Of a DNA stretch of 64,000 nt, positions 1 to 8,033 are shown one piece after another (position 1 is the first letter of the stretch; each line of letters starts with the position of its first letter). Under the pieces are notes generated by a model. It worked only from the letters and a program-made list of their open reading frames with translations. It was not told the DNA's origin and searched no databases. Origin of the DNA: Bradyrhizobium manausense (GTDB taxonomy: Bacteria > Pseudomonadota > Alphaproteobacteria > Rhizobiales > Xanthobacteraceae). The DNA is taken from assembly GCF_018130615.1 (NCBI RefSeq), contig NZ_JAFCKB010000009.1, positions 62,001 to 126,000 on the forward strand, written 5' to 3'. The position numbers and the translations under genes were made by a program.

Positions 1-1
1 A

Positions 2-148
2 CGACTACGCTCTACGCTGCATCAAACAATAGCAACGGAACCTCCCAAGAAGGGTGGTATCCTTGCCGCGCTGCGACGCTCGCCGCTTGTCGGGACCGAT
101 CTCGAAGTCAAGCGCGCGCGCGTAACGGGTCGCAAGGTTGACCTGTGA
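2..148 (+). CDS. Antitoxin C-terminus, VapB/Phd-like (5'-truncated by window edge)
   Basis: An open frame with no stop runs from the window edge to a TGA at 146-148. It ends in a basic segment (ILAALRRSPLVG, then a tail ending GRKVDL), typical of short antitoxins that pair with PIN-domain toxins. The stop overlaps the GTG start of the toxin gene by 4 bp (GTGA), the usual translational coupling of type II toxin-antitoxin pairs. The DNA-binding N-terminus lies outside the window, so the antitoxin class cannot be fixed. By family knowledge it would neutralise the downstream RNase and autoregulate the operon. Confidence 0.6.
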   Translation, partial: RLRSTLHQTIATEPPKKGGILAALRRSPLVGTDLEVKRARVTGRKVDL

Positions 149-582
149 CAAGGTACGTCCTCGACACCAATATTATTAGCAATGTCACGAAGCCGAGCCC
201 GTCGCCGGTGCTCTTGGCGTGGCTAGCCGAACAGAACGATGATGATCTGTTCGTCTCAGCCTTGACGATCGGCGAGATCCGGCGAGGCATTCTGGAAAAG
301 CCGGCGGGGAAAAAGCGGAGCGCATTGGAGACCTGGTTTGCCGGCCCCGAAGGACCACCATTGCTTTTCGCGGGGCGCGTGCTGGCTTTTGACGAGCAAG
401 CGAGTCTGATTTGGGCGCGCCTTATGGCGCGTGGTACAACAATCGGAAGGCCCCGTAGCGCCCTCGATATGATCATCGCCGCCGTGGCCGAAGCCAATGG
501 CTGCATTGTTGCGACCGACAACGAGAAAGATTTCGCGGGGCTGAAATTCGTGAATCCGCTGCGCAATCGTAAGGTGGACTAG
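145..582 (+). CDS. vapC: PIN-domain toxin, VapC family
   Basis: This 145-residue protein has the PIN-domain acidic residues: the N-terminal YVLDTNIIS motif (Asp near residue 7), an internal GEIRRG glutamate, the later LDMIIAA aspartate and the C-terminal ATDNEKDF aspartate. VapC toxins are Mg2+-dependent ribonucleases, usually cleaving tRNA or rRNA, and are inhibited by the cognate antitoxin. The length is normal for the family. The GTG start overlaps the preceding antitoxin stop by 4 bp. All visible catalytic positions are intact, so the toxin is probably functional. The tRNA target cannot be predicted from sequence. Confidence 0.9.
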   Translation: MTRYVLDTNIISNVTKPSPSPVLLAWLAEQNDDDLFVSALTIGEIRRGILEKPAGKKRSALETWFAGPEGPPLLFAGRVLAFDEQASLIWARLMARGTTIGRPRSALDMIIAAVAEANGCIVATDNEKDFAGLKFVNPLRNRKVD

Positions 583-620
583 CGCCGACATCACCATCAC
601 GCCAAGTGCCCCCTGGACCA

Positions 621-1031
621 ATGAAACATCAGCGTACGAAGCTATCTCTGCAAATAAGGCACCCTACGCGCGACCTTTTTTTGGTTTGCAAAGCTCTTGG
701 CCTCAAACCCGAACTCCTCTGGAAAGCGGGCGAAAAGCGGAAGACTCCGAGGGGGACAAGGATTGGCGGCGTTCGCACAGAATCCTATTGCTCGATCGAT
801 TTCGGCGAAAGTCGGCGCGAAGGATTCGCTAGGCAAATGCAGGCCGCCTTGGCCCGACTCAAGCCACACCGGCGCACTCTACGAAAGCTGACATCTACAG
901 GCGGCAGAGTTAGTTTCTTCGTTGGCTGGTTCTGCGACAAACATACTGGCGAAAGCCTTGATCGTCAGCTTCTCGGCGAAATGGCTGAGCTTCAGATCGC
1001 AATCGATTTGAACATCTATATCCCCGACTAG
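621..1031 (+). CDS. DUF4279 family protein
   Basis: This predicted 136-residue soluble protein resembles the DUF4279 family: an N-terminal strand, the segment ALGLKPELLWKAGEKR, a central SYCSIDF block and a C-terminal strand pattern ending in AIDLNIYI. The family's function is unknown; members are small alpha/beta proteins often found near toxin, immunity or accessory genes. I chose the ATG at 621; an in-frame GTG at 606 would add five residues, and neither has a strong ribosome binding site. It follows the VapC gene by 38 bp on the same strand but need not belong to that operon. Confidence 0.7.
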   Translation: MKHQRTKLSLQIRHPTRDLFLVCKALGLKPELLWKAGEKRKTPRGTRIGGVRTESYCSIDFGESRREGFARQMQAALARLKPHRRTLRKLTSTGGRVSFFVGWFCDKHTGESLDRQLLGEMAELQIAIDLNIYIPD

Positions 1032-1080
1032 TAGGCGGCAACCGCGCCAGCGTCGGCGTGATCCGCTTAATCGATACGCG

Positions 1081-1965
1081 CTACTGCCGCCTGCCGCTCG
1101 CGGCCGGTGCCGGCTTCGGCGCCTCGGCCGGCTGCGGCGCGGCCGCTGCCGGCGCGCTGTTGCTGGCGCCGAACAGAACGCGGGTCGGATTGCGATCGAA
1201 GTTGTTCACGGCGCGGCTGATGTCGCCGAGGGTGCGGCGGCCATCGGTCATCAGCGCGCCGGAGCGCTTGTCGAAATCCTCGGCGAGTTCGCGGATCGAC
1301 TTGACCGTCAGGAACAGCTCGCCGCCGTCCTTGCCGCCGGCGAGCGAGTTGAGGCCGAGCATGAGGCTGTCGGCCTTGAGCATCACGCCGTCGACCTTGG
1401 CCATCACGCCATCGATCTTCTCGGAGTTGCGCGCGAGCGAGTTGGTGAAGGTCTCCAGATTCTTCAGCGAGTTCTTCACCGACTCCTGATTGTCGGCGAC
1501 GATCTTGTTGATGTTCTGCAGCGTGCCGCGGATCGCCTCGGTGACGTCCTGAAGCTTGTTCGGATCGGCCATCAGCGTCGGAATGCCGTCCTCGTCGAGC
1601 GGCGGCGGAGGTGCGGCCTCCTCGCCACCCTTGAGCGAGATCGCGGCGACGCCGGTCAGGCCCTGGAATTCGAGGCCGACCAGGGTGTCCTTGCGGATCG
1701 GGGCGTTGTTCTCGACCATGGCGAGTGCGACAACCCGCCGCGGATTGTCGAGCTTCACCGAGACCACCTCACCCACCCGGATACCGTTGAAATTGACGCT
1801 GCCGCCGTTGCGCAGGCCCGCCGCCGGGCCTTCGAACACGACGCGCAAGGGGCTGCGCTGCTTGGTGGTATGCAGCGACTGGAACCACAGCACGAAGCCG
1901 ATCGCAGCCGCGATCACCGCCAACGTGAAGGATCCGATCAATACGTAGTTCGCCCGCGTTTCCAT
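1081..1965 (-). CDS. mlaD: MCE/MlaD-family phospholipid-binding protein
   Basis: This 294-residue protein starts with a single membrane anchor (about residues 9-29), followed by one MCE domain (about 39-115, with the conserved NFNGIRVGEVVSV stretch), a long helical and coiled region rich in Asn, Leu and Lys, and an Ala/Pro-rich tail. MlaD proteins form periplasmic hexamers that pass phospholipids or other hydrophobic molecules to the MlaFE transporter. It is the last gene of the operon mlaE-mlaF-mlaD, starting 16 bp after the mlaF stop. MlaB is probably replaced by the STAS-like domain fused to MlaE; no mlaC is adjacent. The tail is longer than in E. coli MlaD, as is common in alphaproteobacteria. 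Confidence 0.88.
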   Translation of the reverse strand: METRANYVLIGSFTLAVIAAAIGFVLWFQSLHTTKQRSPLRVVFEGPAAGLRNGGSVNFNGIRVGEVVSVKLDNPRRVVALAMVENNAPIRKDTLVGLEFQGLTGVAAISLKGGEEAAPPPPLDEDGIPTLMADPNKLQDVTEAIRGTLQNINKIVADNQESVKNSLKNLETFTNSLARNSEKIDGVMAKVDGVMLKADSLMLGLNSLAGGKDGGELFLTVKSIRELAEDFDKRSGALMTDGRRTLGDISRAVNNFDRNPTRVLFGASNSAPAAAAPQPAEAPKPAPAASGRRQ

Positions 1966-1981
1966 CAGGTGCTCCGGCTAC

Positions 1982-2752
1982 TCAACTCATCACCGCGCGG
2001 GCGCGCTTGCCATGGAAATATTGCCTCAGCCAGGGATGCTGCGAGGCCTGCATGTCGGCGATCGACCCTGCCGCAATGATCTTACCGTTCCCTAAAACGG
2101 CGATGCGGTCGCAAGCTGTGTAAAGGCTGTCGAGGTCGTGAGTTACCATGAAAACCGTCAGCCCCAAAGTACGCTGCAGCGTCCTGACCAGCTCGTCGAA
2201 GTCGCCGGCGCCGATCGGATCGAGGCCCGAGGTCGGCTCGTCCAGGAACACGAGGTCCGGATCGAGCGACAATGCACGGGCCAGCGCGACGCGCTTGATC
2301 ATGCCGCCGGAAAGTTCCGAGGGGAAACGTTCGGCCACCTCGGGCTTCAGGCCGACCATCGCGAGCTTGGCCATGGTGATCTCGTCCATCAGCCGCTGCG
2401 ACACGCGAAGATATTCGCGCATCGGAAACTGGATGTTCTGCCGCACCGTGAGCGAGGAAAACAGCGCGCCCTGCTGGAACAGCACACCCCAGCGCCGCTC
2501 GACGTTGCGGCGCTGCGACGTGTTGGACGAGTCCAGATCGACGCCGAACACCTCGATCGAGCCCGCGACCTTCGGCACCAGGCCGATGATGGTGCGCGTC
2601 AGCACTGACTTGCCCGCGCCGGAGGGACCGACGAAGCCGAGGATCTCGCCGCGCTTGACGTCGAGGTCGAGGCCGTCGAGCACGCGCGTCGCGCCGAACT
2701 GCACGGTGATGTCACGGACACGGATGATGGGATTTTGAATGTCGCCTGCCAT
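1982..2752 (-). CDS. mlaF: ABC transporter ATP-binding protein, MlaF type
   Basis: This 256-residue ATPase carries Walker A (GPSGAGKS, residues 42-49), the signature LSGGMIKRVALARAL and Walker B FLDEPTSGLDP followed by an H-loop (VTHDLDSL). The degenerate signature containing MIKR is characteristic of MlaF/TtgA-like lipid-transport ATPases. It powers lipid movement through the MlaE dimer. The start is the ATG at 2750-2752, two bases after the mlaE stop, so the two are tightly coupled. The frame stays open upstream through mlaE, but that extension is an out-of-frame shadow of the permease gene. Confidence 0.92.
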   Translation of the reverse strand: MAGDIQNPIIRVRDITVQFGATRVLDGLDLDVKRGEILGFVGPSGAGKSVLTRTIIGLVPKVAGSIEVFGVDLDSSNTSQRRNVERRWGVLFQQGALFSSLTVRQNIQFPMREYLRVSQRLMDEITMAKLAMVGLKPEVAERFPSELSGGMIKRVALARALSLDPDLVFLDEPTSGLDPIGAGDFDELVRTLQRTLGLTVFMVTHDLDSLYTACDRIAVLGNGKIIAAGSIADMQASQHPWLRQYFHGKRARAVMS

Positions 2753-2754
2753 CG

Positions 2755-3888
2755 TCACATTCCGATCGAGGCGAAGAATATGGCGAACACGCCGTCCATG
2801 ACGATCACGAAGAAGATGCCCTTCACCACCGACGCAGTCGTGTGCTGTCCAAGCGATTCCGCGCTGCCCTGCACGGCGAGGCCTTCGACACAAGCGACGA
2901 TGCCGATCACCGCCGCCATGACGGGCGCCTTGACGATGCCGACGATGAAATGGTCGATCGAGATGGCATCGCGCAGGCGCAATAGGAAGGCTTCGGGATC
3001 GACGCCGCCGTAAAGCCAGGCGACCAGCCCACCGCCATAGAGCGCAGCCATGGCGCCGAGGAAGGCAAGGATCGGCAGCGCCAGCACCAGCGCCAGCATG
3101 CGCGGCAGCACCAGCACCTCGATCGGGTCGAAGCCCATGGTGCGCAACGCGTCGATTTCCTCGCGCATCTTCATCGAGCCGAGCTCGGCAGTGTAGGCGC
3201 TGCCGGAGCGGCCTGCGACCATGATCGCGACCAGCAGCACACCGATCTCGCGCAGCACCAGCACGCCGAGCATGTCGACGACGAAGATGTCGGCGCCGAA
3301 CCGGCGGAAGTGGAAGATGCCCTGCTGCGCGATGATGCAGCCGATCAGGAAGGTGATCAGCACGATGATCGGCACCGCGCGCCAGCAGACCTGCTCCATG
3401 TGATGCACGGTGGAGGTCAAGCGGAACGAGCGCGGATGGATGAGCACATGCGCGCCCGCCGCGAGCACCGCACCGAGCATGTCGATCAGGCCGGCGATGG
3501 TGCCGCCGATGCCGGCGACCGTGCGGCCGATCTGCTCCAGCATGCCGGAGATGGTAATGGTGGAGGTCTCGACCACCGCGGTCGCGCGGACCCGGCGTAC
3601 TTCGTCGACGAGGCTCGAATAGTTCGCCGACAGCCCCGCGATCTGCGCCTCCACGGCGCCTTGCGTCAGGCTGCGGCGCAGCCGCTCGATCAGCCAGGCG
3701 CCAAAAGTGTCGAGCTTGGCGACCTCGGAAACGTCGATGAAGATGCTTTGCGAACTGCCGGCGAGCTTCTCGGCGTCGGCCACCAAGCGCTCCAGGGCCG
3801 GCGCGAAGCTCGCGGTCCAGGTTCCGGTCGCGCACAGAGCCAGCGCATTGCCCTTGGCAATCCGTTCCAGCTTGGGATCGCCGTTCAA
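2755..3888 (-). CDS. mlaE: MlaE-family ABC permease with N-terminal STAS-like domain
   Basis: This 377-residue protein joins an N-terminal STAS-like domain (about 1-100, containing SIFIDVSEVAKLDTFGAWLI) to an MlaE permease (about 120-377) with several hydrophobic spans and the conserved LREIGVLLVAIMVAGRSG motif. In E. coli the STAS protein MlaB is separate; the fused form is common in alphaproteobacteria. With MlaF and MlaD it would form an inner-membrane lipid transporter maintaining outer-membrane asymmetry. It is the first gene of a minus-strand operon, divergent from the dipeptide epimerase gene with 134 bp between the starts. Confidence 0.9.
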   Translation of the reverse strand: MNGDPKLERIAKGNALALCATGTWTASFAPALERLVADAEKLAGSSQSIFIDVSEVAKLDTFGAWLIERLRRSLTQGAVEAQIAGLSANYSSLVDEVRRVRATAVVETSTITISGMLEQIGRTVAGIGGTIAGLIDMLGAVLAAGAHVLIHPRSFRLTSTVHHMEQVCWRAVPIIVLITFLIGCIIAQQGIFHFRRFGADIFVVDMLGVLVLREIGVLLVAIMVAGRSGSAYTAELGSMKMREEIDALRTMGFDPIEVLVLPRMLALVLALPILAFLGAMAALYGGGLVAWLYGGVDPEAFLLRLRDAISIDHFIVGIVKAPVMAAVIGIVACVEGLAVQGSAESLGQHTTASVVKGIFFVIVMDGVFAIFFASIGM

Positions 3889-4022
3889 GATGTCCGCTCC
3901 CGTCGCGGGGCGGAGGAAATCAGATAGTTGCGCACACGCCCTTACCCGGAAAAGGTATCCCCAACTGGTTAATGTTAGTTGCTAGAGGTAACCAGCAGGT
4001 TCAGATTTCGCCAGAGTTCAAA

Positions 4023-5018
4023 ATGACTTCCAGCAAAGTTCCTGCCCTCGCCGCGCGAATCGAGCGGTTTCCCATCGCCGGCCGTTTCACCATCAGCCGG
4101 GGCGCCAAGACCGAGGCCGTCACGGTCGTGGCCGAAGTGAGCCAAAACGGCCTGACCGGCCGCGGCGAGTGCGTGCCCTATCCCCGCTATGGCGAGACCC
4201 CCGCGGCGACGTTGGCTGCGATCCAGGCCATGGAAGCGGCCGTGGCGAGCGGGCTGACACGGCAGGCTCTCCAGGCCGCCATGCCGCCTGGAGCTGCCCG
4301 CAATGCGCTGGATTGCGCTCTGATCGATCTGGAGGCCAAGGCGGCCGGCCTGCGGGCCTGGAACCTGCTGGACCGCCCAATGCCCGGCGAGCGGACCACC
4401 GCCTATACGATCTCGTTAGGGACACCGGACGCCATGGCGGCCGCGACCGCCAAGGCGGCGCACCGGCCGCTGCTCAAGATCAAGCTCGGCGGCGATGGCG
4501 ATGGCCAGCGGATCGCGGCGGTGCGCAAGGCGGCGCCCGAGTCGGAACTGATCGTAGACGCCAACGAGTCCTGGACCGAGGTCAATCTGGAGCAAAATCT
4601 CGCCGCCTGCGCCGCCGCCGGCGTCACCCTGGTCGAGCAGCCGCTGCCGGCCGGCAAGGACGACGCATTGGCGCGGATCAAGCGGCCGCTCGCAGTCTGC
4701 GCCGACGAGAGCGTGCATGATCGTGGCTCGCTGGCACCCCTGCGCGACCGCTACGACGCCGTGAACATCAAGCTCGACAAGACCGGCGGCCTCACCGAGG
4801 CACTGGCCATGGCCGATGCCGCGCAGGCGCTCGGCTTCGAGATCATGATCGGCTGCATGGTCGCGACCTCGCTGTCGATGGCGCCCGCGATGCTGGTGAC
4901 GCCGCAGGCGCGCTTCGTCGATCTCGACGGCCCCTTGCTGCTGGCGCGCGATCGCGATCATGGGCTGCGCTATGACGAGAGCCTGGTCTATCCGCCTGAC
5001 GCCTCGCTCTGGGGATGA
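4023..5018 (+). CDS. L-Ala-D/L-Glu (dipeptide) epimerase, enolase superfamily
   Basis: This 331-residue protein has the layout of the muconate-lactonizing-enzyme subgroup: an N-terminal capping domain and a barrel with the KIKLGG motif (Lys152 and Lys154), the metal ligand in VDANESW (Asp179), the VEQPLP glutamate, the CADES acidic pair and a second catalytic lysine in NIKLDKTGG. Those features match dipeptide epimerases such as YcjG, which act on L-Ala-D-Glu during murein-peptide recycling. I chose the ATG at 4023, because an upstream in-frame ATG at 3972 would add 17 unlikely residues. The 3' end overlaps the convergent MFS gene by 31 bp. Exact dipeptide specificity is not settled by motifs. 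Confidence 0.85.
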   Translation: MTSSKVPALAARIERFPIAGRFTISRGAKTEAVTVVAEVSQNGLTGRGECVPYPRYGETPAATLAAIQAMEAAVASGLTRQALQAAMPPGAARNALDCALIDLEAKAAGLRAWNLLDRPMPGERTTAYTISLGTPDAMAAATAKAAHRPLLKIKLGGDGDGQRIAAVRKAAPESELIVDANESWTEVNLEQNLAACAAAGVTLVEQPLPAGKDDALARIKRPLAVCADESVHDRGSLAPLRDRYDAVNIKLDKTGGLTEALAMADAAQALGFEIMIGCMVATSLSMAPAMLVTPQARFVDLDGPLLLARDRDHGLRYDESLVYPPDASLWG

Positions 5019-6184
5019 GCCTTGAGCCGGTGCCGCGCCGACCAGATGACAAGCGCACCGGCCGCCGCCATCGCGGCCATGACGTAATAGAGGTTGTCGC
5101 CGATGCGAGCGTAGATCGCGCCTGAGGCGATCGAGGTCACGGCCCCCAACAATCCGCTGCAGGCTGCGAGGTAGCCCTGCCCGCGCGCGACCCGATGCGA
5201 CGGCACGCGCTGCACCAGCAGATTCATGGTGCCGACGATGGTCATCCCGAAGGTGAGACCGTGGCTGAGTTGTGCGATCGCAAGCAGCGCCAGCGGCGGC
5301 TCTTGCGCCGTGACGATCCAGCGCAGCACGGCGCTCAAGCCGCCGATCGCCATCAGCGATGAGGGATGCAGCGAGAAGCGCGGCGACAGCGCGAAGACGA
5401 CGATCTCGGCGATCACGCCCAGGGTCCAAAGCCCCGCGATGGTCAGCCCGCTCAGACCCTGGAGCTGCCAGTTGATGGCGGAGAATATGTAATAGGCGGC
5501 ATGACTGCCCTGGATCAACGCCGCCGAAGCGATCACGGCCCAGAAGCCGCCATCGCGCAACAAGGCCTTGCCCGCAACCGTCTCCGTCGCCTTGCGCCTG
5601 ACATCGTCGAGCGGCCGCAGCAACAGGCTGGCGAGGACCGCAACCACCGCCCACGCGACGATGATCCAGATCAGGTGGCGTGCCGCGATGACGTCGACGA
5701 GATAACCGAAGGCCAGCGAGCCGGCAGCGAACGCCGCCGAGCCCCACAGCCGCAAGGGTCCGTAATCGAGCCCGTAATGCGCGACGCCGCGCAGGGCATA
5801 GGCATCGGTGAGCGGTGTCGTCGGCGTCCACATCACGCAGGTCAGCGCGTAGATCAGGAACAGCGCCAGGGGCTGTTGCTGCAGACCGAGGGCCGCAAGG
5901 CCGATCGCGGTGGCCAGCACCGAGATCATGATGCCGGCGCGAATCGCGTGTCGCTTTTCGGCAAAGGCCGTGATCTGCGGCAGCGTGGTGAAGCGCGTGA
6001 GCGACGGCAGCGCGTTGATGAGGCCGATCCAGGAAGCGTCGACGCCGATCGCCTTGAGCCAGACCGGGAAGAACGGCAGATGCGTGCCCGACACCGCAAA
6101 CACGGCCGAATAGAACAGCGCAAGACTCACGGCAAATCGCCGCCTGACCGATGCTGGTGTGGGGATTTGTGATTCGGGTGGCAT
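4988..6184 (-). CDS. MFS transporter, phenylpropionate permease-like (MFS_1_like)
   Basis: This 398-residue protein has about 12 hydrophobic segments and resembles the PPP (HcaT-like) branch of the major facilitator superfamily: FYSAVFAVSGTHLPFFPVWLKAIG at the N-terminus and the GPLRLWGSAAF motif after TM4. HcaT-like carriers are linked to phenylpropionate or nucleoside uptake, but the substrate here is unknown. It converges on the dipeptide epimerase gene and overlaps it by 31 bp, so a murein-peptide or aromatic-acid substrate are both guesses. The ATG at 6184 is the first before the hydrophobic core. Confidence 0.82.
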   Translation of the reverse strand: MPPESQIPTPASVRRRFAVSLALFYSAVFAVSGTHLPFFPVWLKAIGVDASWIGLINALPSLTRFTTLPQITAFAEKRHAIRAGIMISVLATAIGLAALGLQQQPLALFLIYALTCVMWTPTTPLTDAYALRGVAHYGLDYGPLRLWGSAAFAAGSLAFGYLVDVIAARHLIWIIVAWAVVAVLASLLLRPLDDVRRKATETVAGKALLRDGGFWAVIASAALIQGSHAAYYIFSAINWQLQGLSGLTIAGLWTLGVIAEIVVFALSPRFSLHPSSLMAIGGLSAVLRWIVTAQEPPLALLAIAQLSHGLTFGMTIVGTMNLLVQRVPSHRVARGQGYLAACSGLLGAVTSIASGAIYARIGDNLYYVMAAMAAAGALVIWSARHRLKAHPQSEASGG

Positions 6185-6259
6185 CAAACCAATTGCGATT
6201 CGGTCGATATCGTGGTGATCGTTACAGTAACGCGCACTGATTTGCGCGACGAGATTGTC

Positions 6260-7651
6260 ATGGCCAACGAAGCATTCGCCCTCTCGCCCATGTCTGCCCG
6301 CGCGGCCGAGCCGAACGAGCAGGATTACGACGCGATCCGCGAAGCCTTCATGGAGACCGCGCGCGGCCGCTGGTTCCTCGGCGAATATGCCAAGCGCAAC
6401 CGCAATGCCGACACGCGCATGGTGCTCGACGCGGTCGCGAAAATCGAAGAAACCCTTGCGGCACAGCGGCAACCCGTCGTCGAGGACCGCCTGCCCGAAG
6501 CGCTGATCGCGATCCGCCGCGCGGTCGAGGAGGCAGAACGCGCCGCCGCCAAGGCGTTCGATCCGGCCGCGATCGAGGCAAGCCTCGCACCGATTCCGCG
6601 CGGCGTGCGCATCATCAAGGAGATCTCCTGGCGCTGGCGCGAGATCGGCGCCGACGGGCGAATCTGCGACCTGATTGATTCGCAGCTCGCCTCGATCGAA
6701 GCAGCCTGCACCCAGGTGTCGACCATCGACCCGCGCGGCGATCTCAAGGCCGCCTTCGATCTCCTCAAGGACCGCGTCGAGCAGACCGATGTCGAGCGCG
6801 GCGCAGCGCCGCAAGGCTCAGCGCGTCCTGCTCCGGCGCCCGTGCAGGAAGCACAGCCGGTCGCTGAAGCACCGGTTGCCGAAGCGGCCGCGGTGATGGT
6901 GAGCGACACCCCCGTGGCTTTTACGGAGACGCCGCCCGAGATCGCTCCCGACCCGGAGCCTGAGGCCGCCGTCGACATGAGCGGCGTCGCCGAGGCGGCG
7001 ATGGGCGCCGCGATCGCGCCCGAGAGCGCCGAAAGCCACGCCGCCGCCGAGGAGAGTTTTGCTGCGGCCGAGGACAGCCTTGCCGATCCCACAGCCATCG
7101 CCGGGATCACCGACGAGTTCTCGCTCGATGCCGCAGCGGAAGCCGAGGACGACGCCGTGCTCGCGCGGATCGCGATGGAGATGGCCGCGCCCGATCCGGA
7201 GTTCGACGAGATCGTCGACCCCATGGAGATGGAAGCTGCCGTTGCGGAGTCGATGCCGGAGCCGACGGCTGTTGAAGTCGTGGAACCCGTTGTCGCTGAG
7301 ATCCCCGAGCCCGTCGCAGCCGAGCCATCCGTTGCGCCGCCAGTCGCGCCCCTCTTGGAGGAGCCGGTTGAAGCCCCGATCGCAATGGAATCGCTCGCGC
7401 GCCTCACCGATGCCATCGCGGAAGCCGCCGCCGAAGTGATGGAGCAGCCCGCACCCACCATGGCGGCTGCGGCGACATCCGAAGCAGCACTGGCCGCGAC
7501 GCTTCCGATGCCGTCGCCCTTGTCAGCGTCCTCGCTCGGCGCCACCATCCTCGCCAGCGGCATCGTGCAAAAGTCCCGCGTCGCCGCCAACGACGCCCTC
7601 GCGCCGATCCGCCGCATGACCCAGGCCGAGAAGATCGCGTTCTTCTCGTAA
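6260..7651 (+). CDS. Conserved-type acidic Ala/Glu/Pro-rich hypothetical protein
   Basis: I do not recognise a named family. The predicted 463-residue protein has an ordered, helical N-terminus (about residues 15-180, including ETARGRWFLGEYAKRNRNAD) with heptad-like stretches, then about 240 residues of low-complexity acidic sequence dominated by Ala, Glu, Pro and Val, and a conserved-looking basic C-terminal tail (ALAPIRRMTQAEKIAFFS). There is no signal peptide or membrane span. An ordered head, disordered acidic linker and short C-terminal motif suggest a scaffolding or partner-binding role, but that is inference. I chose the ATG at 6260 over an upstream start at 6212. The next gene starts 9 bp after the stop. 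Confidence 0.75.
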   Translation: MANEAFALSPMSARAAEPNEQDYDAIREAFMETARGRWFLGEYAKRNRNADTRMVLDAVAKIEETLAAQRQPVVEDRLPEALIAIRRAVEEAERAAAKAFDPAAIEASLAPIPRGVRIIKEISWRWREIGADGRICDLIDSQLASIEAACTQVSTIDPRGDLKAAFDLLKDRVEQTDVERGAAPQGSARPAPAPVQEAQPVAEAPVAEAAAVMVSDTPVAFTETPPEIAPDPEPEAAVDMSGVAEAAMGAAIAPESAESHAAAEESFAAAEDSLADPTAIAGITDEFSLDAAAEAEDDAVLARIAMEMAAPDPEFDEIVDPMEMEAAVAESMPEPTAVEVVEPVVAEIPEPVAAEPSVAPPVAPLLEEPVEAPIAMESLARLTDAIAEAAAEVMEQPAPTMAAAATSEAALAATLPMPSPLSASSLGATILASGIVQKSRVAANDALAPIRRMTQAEKIAFFS

Positions 7652-7660
7652 GGTGCGCTC

Positions 7661-8015
7661 GTGTTCCCTAGCGAAGACACCCTCACACTCTGGCGTCCCA
7701 TCGGCCCGCAAGAGCTCGAGTTGATCCAGCAATCCGGCATCCGCGCGTTCCCGCCGCGCCTGCCGGACCAGCCGATTTTCTATCCGGTGCTGACCGAAGA
7801 CTATGCCGTCAAGATCGCGCGCGATTGGAACGTACCGGCAAGCGGCTCGGGCTTCGTGACGCGCTTTGAGGTCAAGCGAAGTTTCGTCGCCAAGTACGAC
7901 GTGCAGGAGGCCGGCGGCCGCTCGCATCTGGAGTATTGGGATCCCGGCCGAGGATCTTGATGCCTTCAACGCCGCGATCGTTGGACCAATTGAGATCGTA
8001 CGCAGCTTCCCCTGA
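7661..8015 (+). pseudogene. Crystallin J1 / ADP-ribosylation-type small protein, frameshifted
   Basis: From the GTG at 7661 the frame encodes 99 residues that match a small rhizobial family often annotated ADP-ribosylation/crystallin J1 (RPIGPQEL, FPPRLPDQPIFYPVL, YAVKIARDWNV, HLEYW) and then ends early. Skipping one G of the GGG at 7938-7940 restores the expected ending: HLEYW is followed by IPAEDLDAFNAAIVGP and a stop at 8013-8015, giving about 117 residues. The gene therefore appears broken by a one-base insertion, or the assembly has an extra G there. It lies 9 bp downstream of the acidic protein gene and may be co-transcribed. The family's biochemical role is unproven. Confidence 0.8.
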
Positions 8016-8033
8016 TCGCGCGGCTCAGCGTGA

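Noticed and set aside
1982-3835. A single 617-codon frame covering mlaF and upstream DNA
   Set aside because: Only the last 256 codons (MlaF) are protein-like. The upstream part is an Arg/His-rich shadow of mlaE in another frame.
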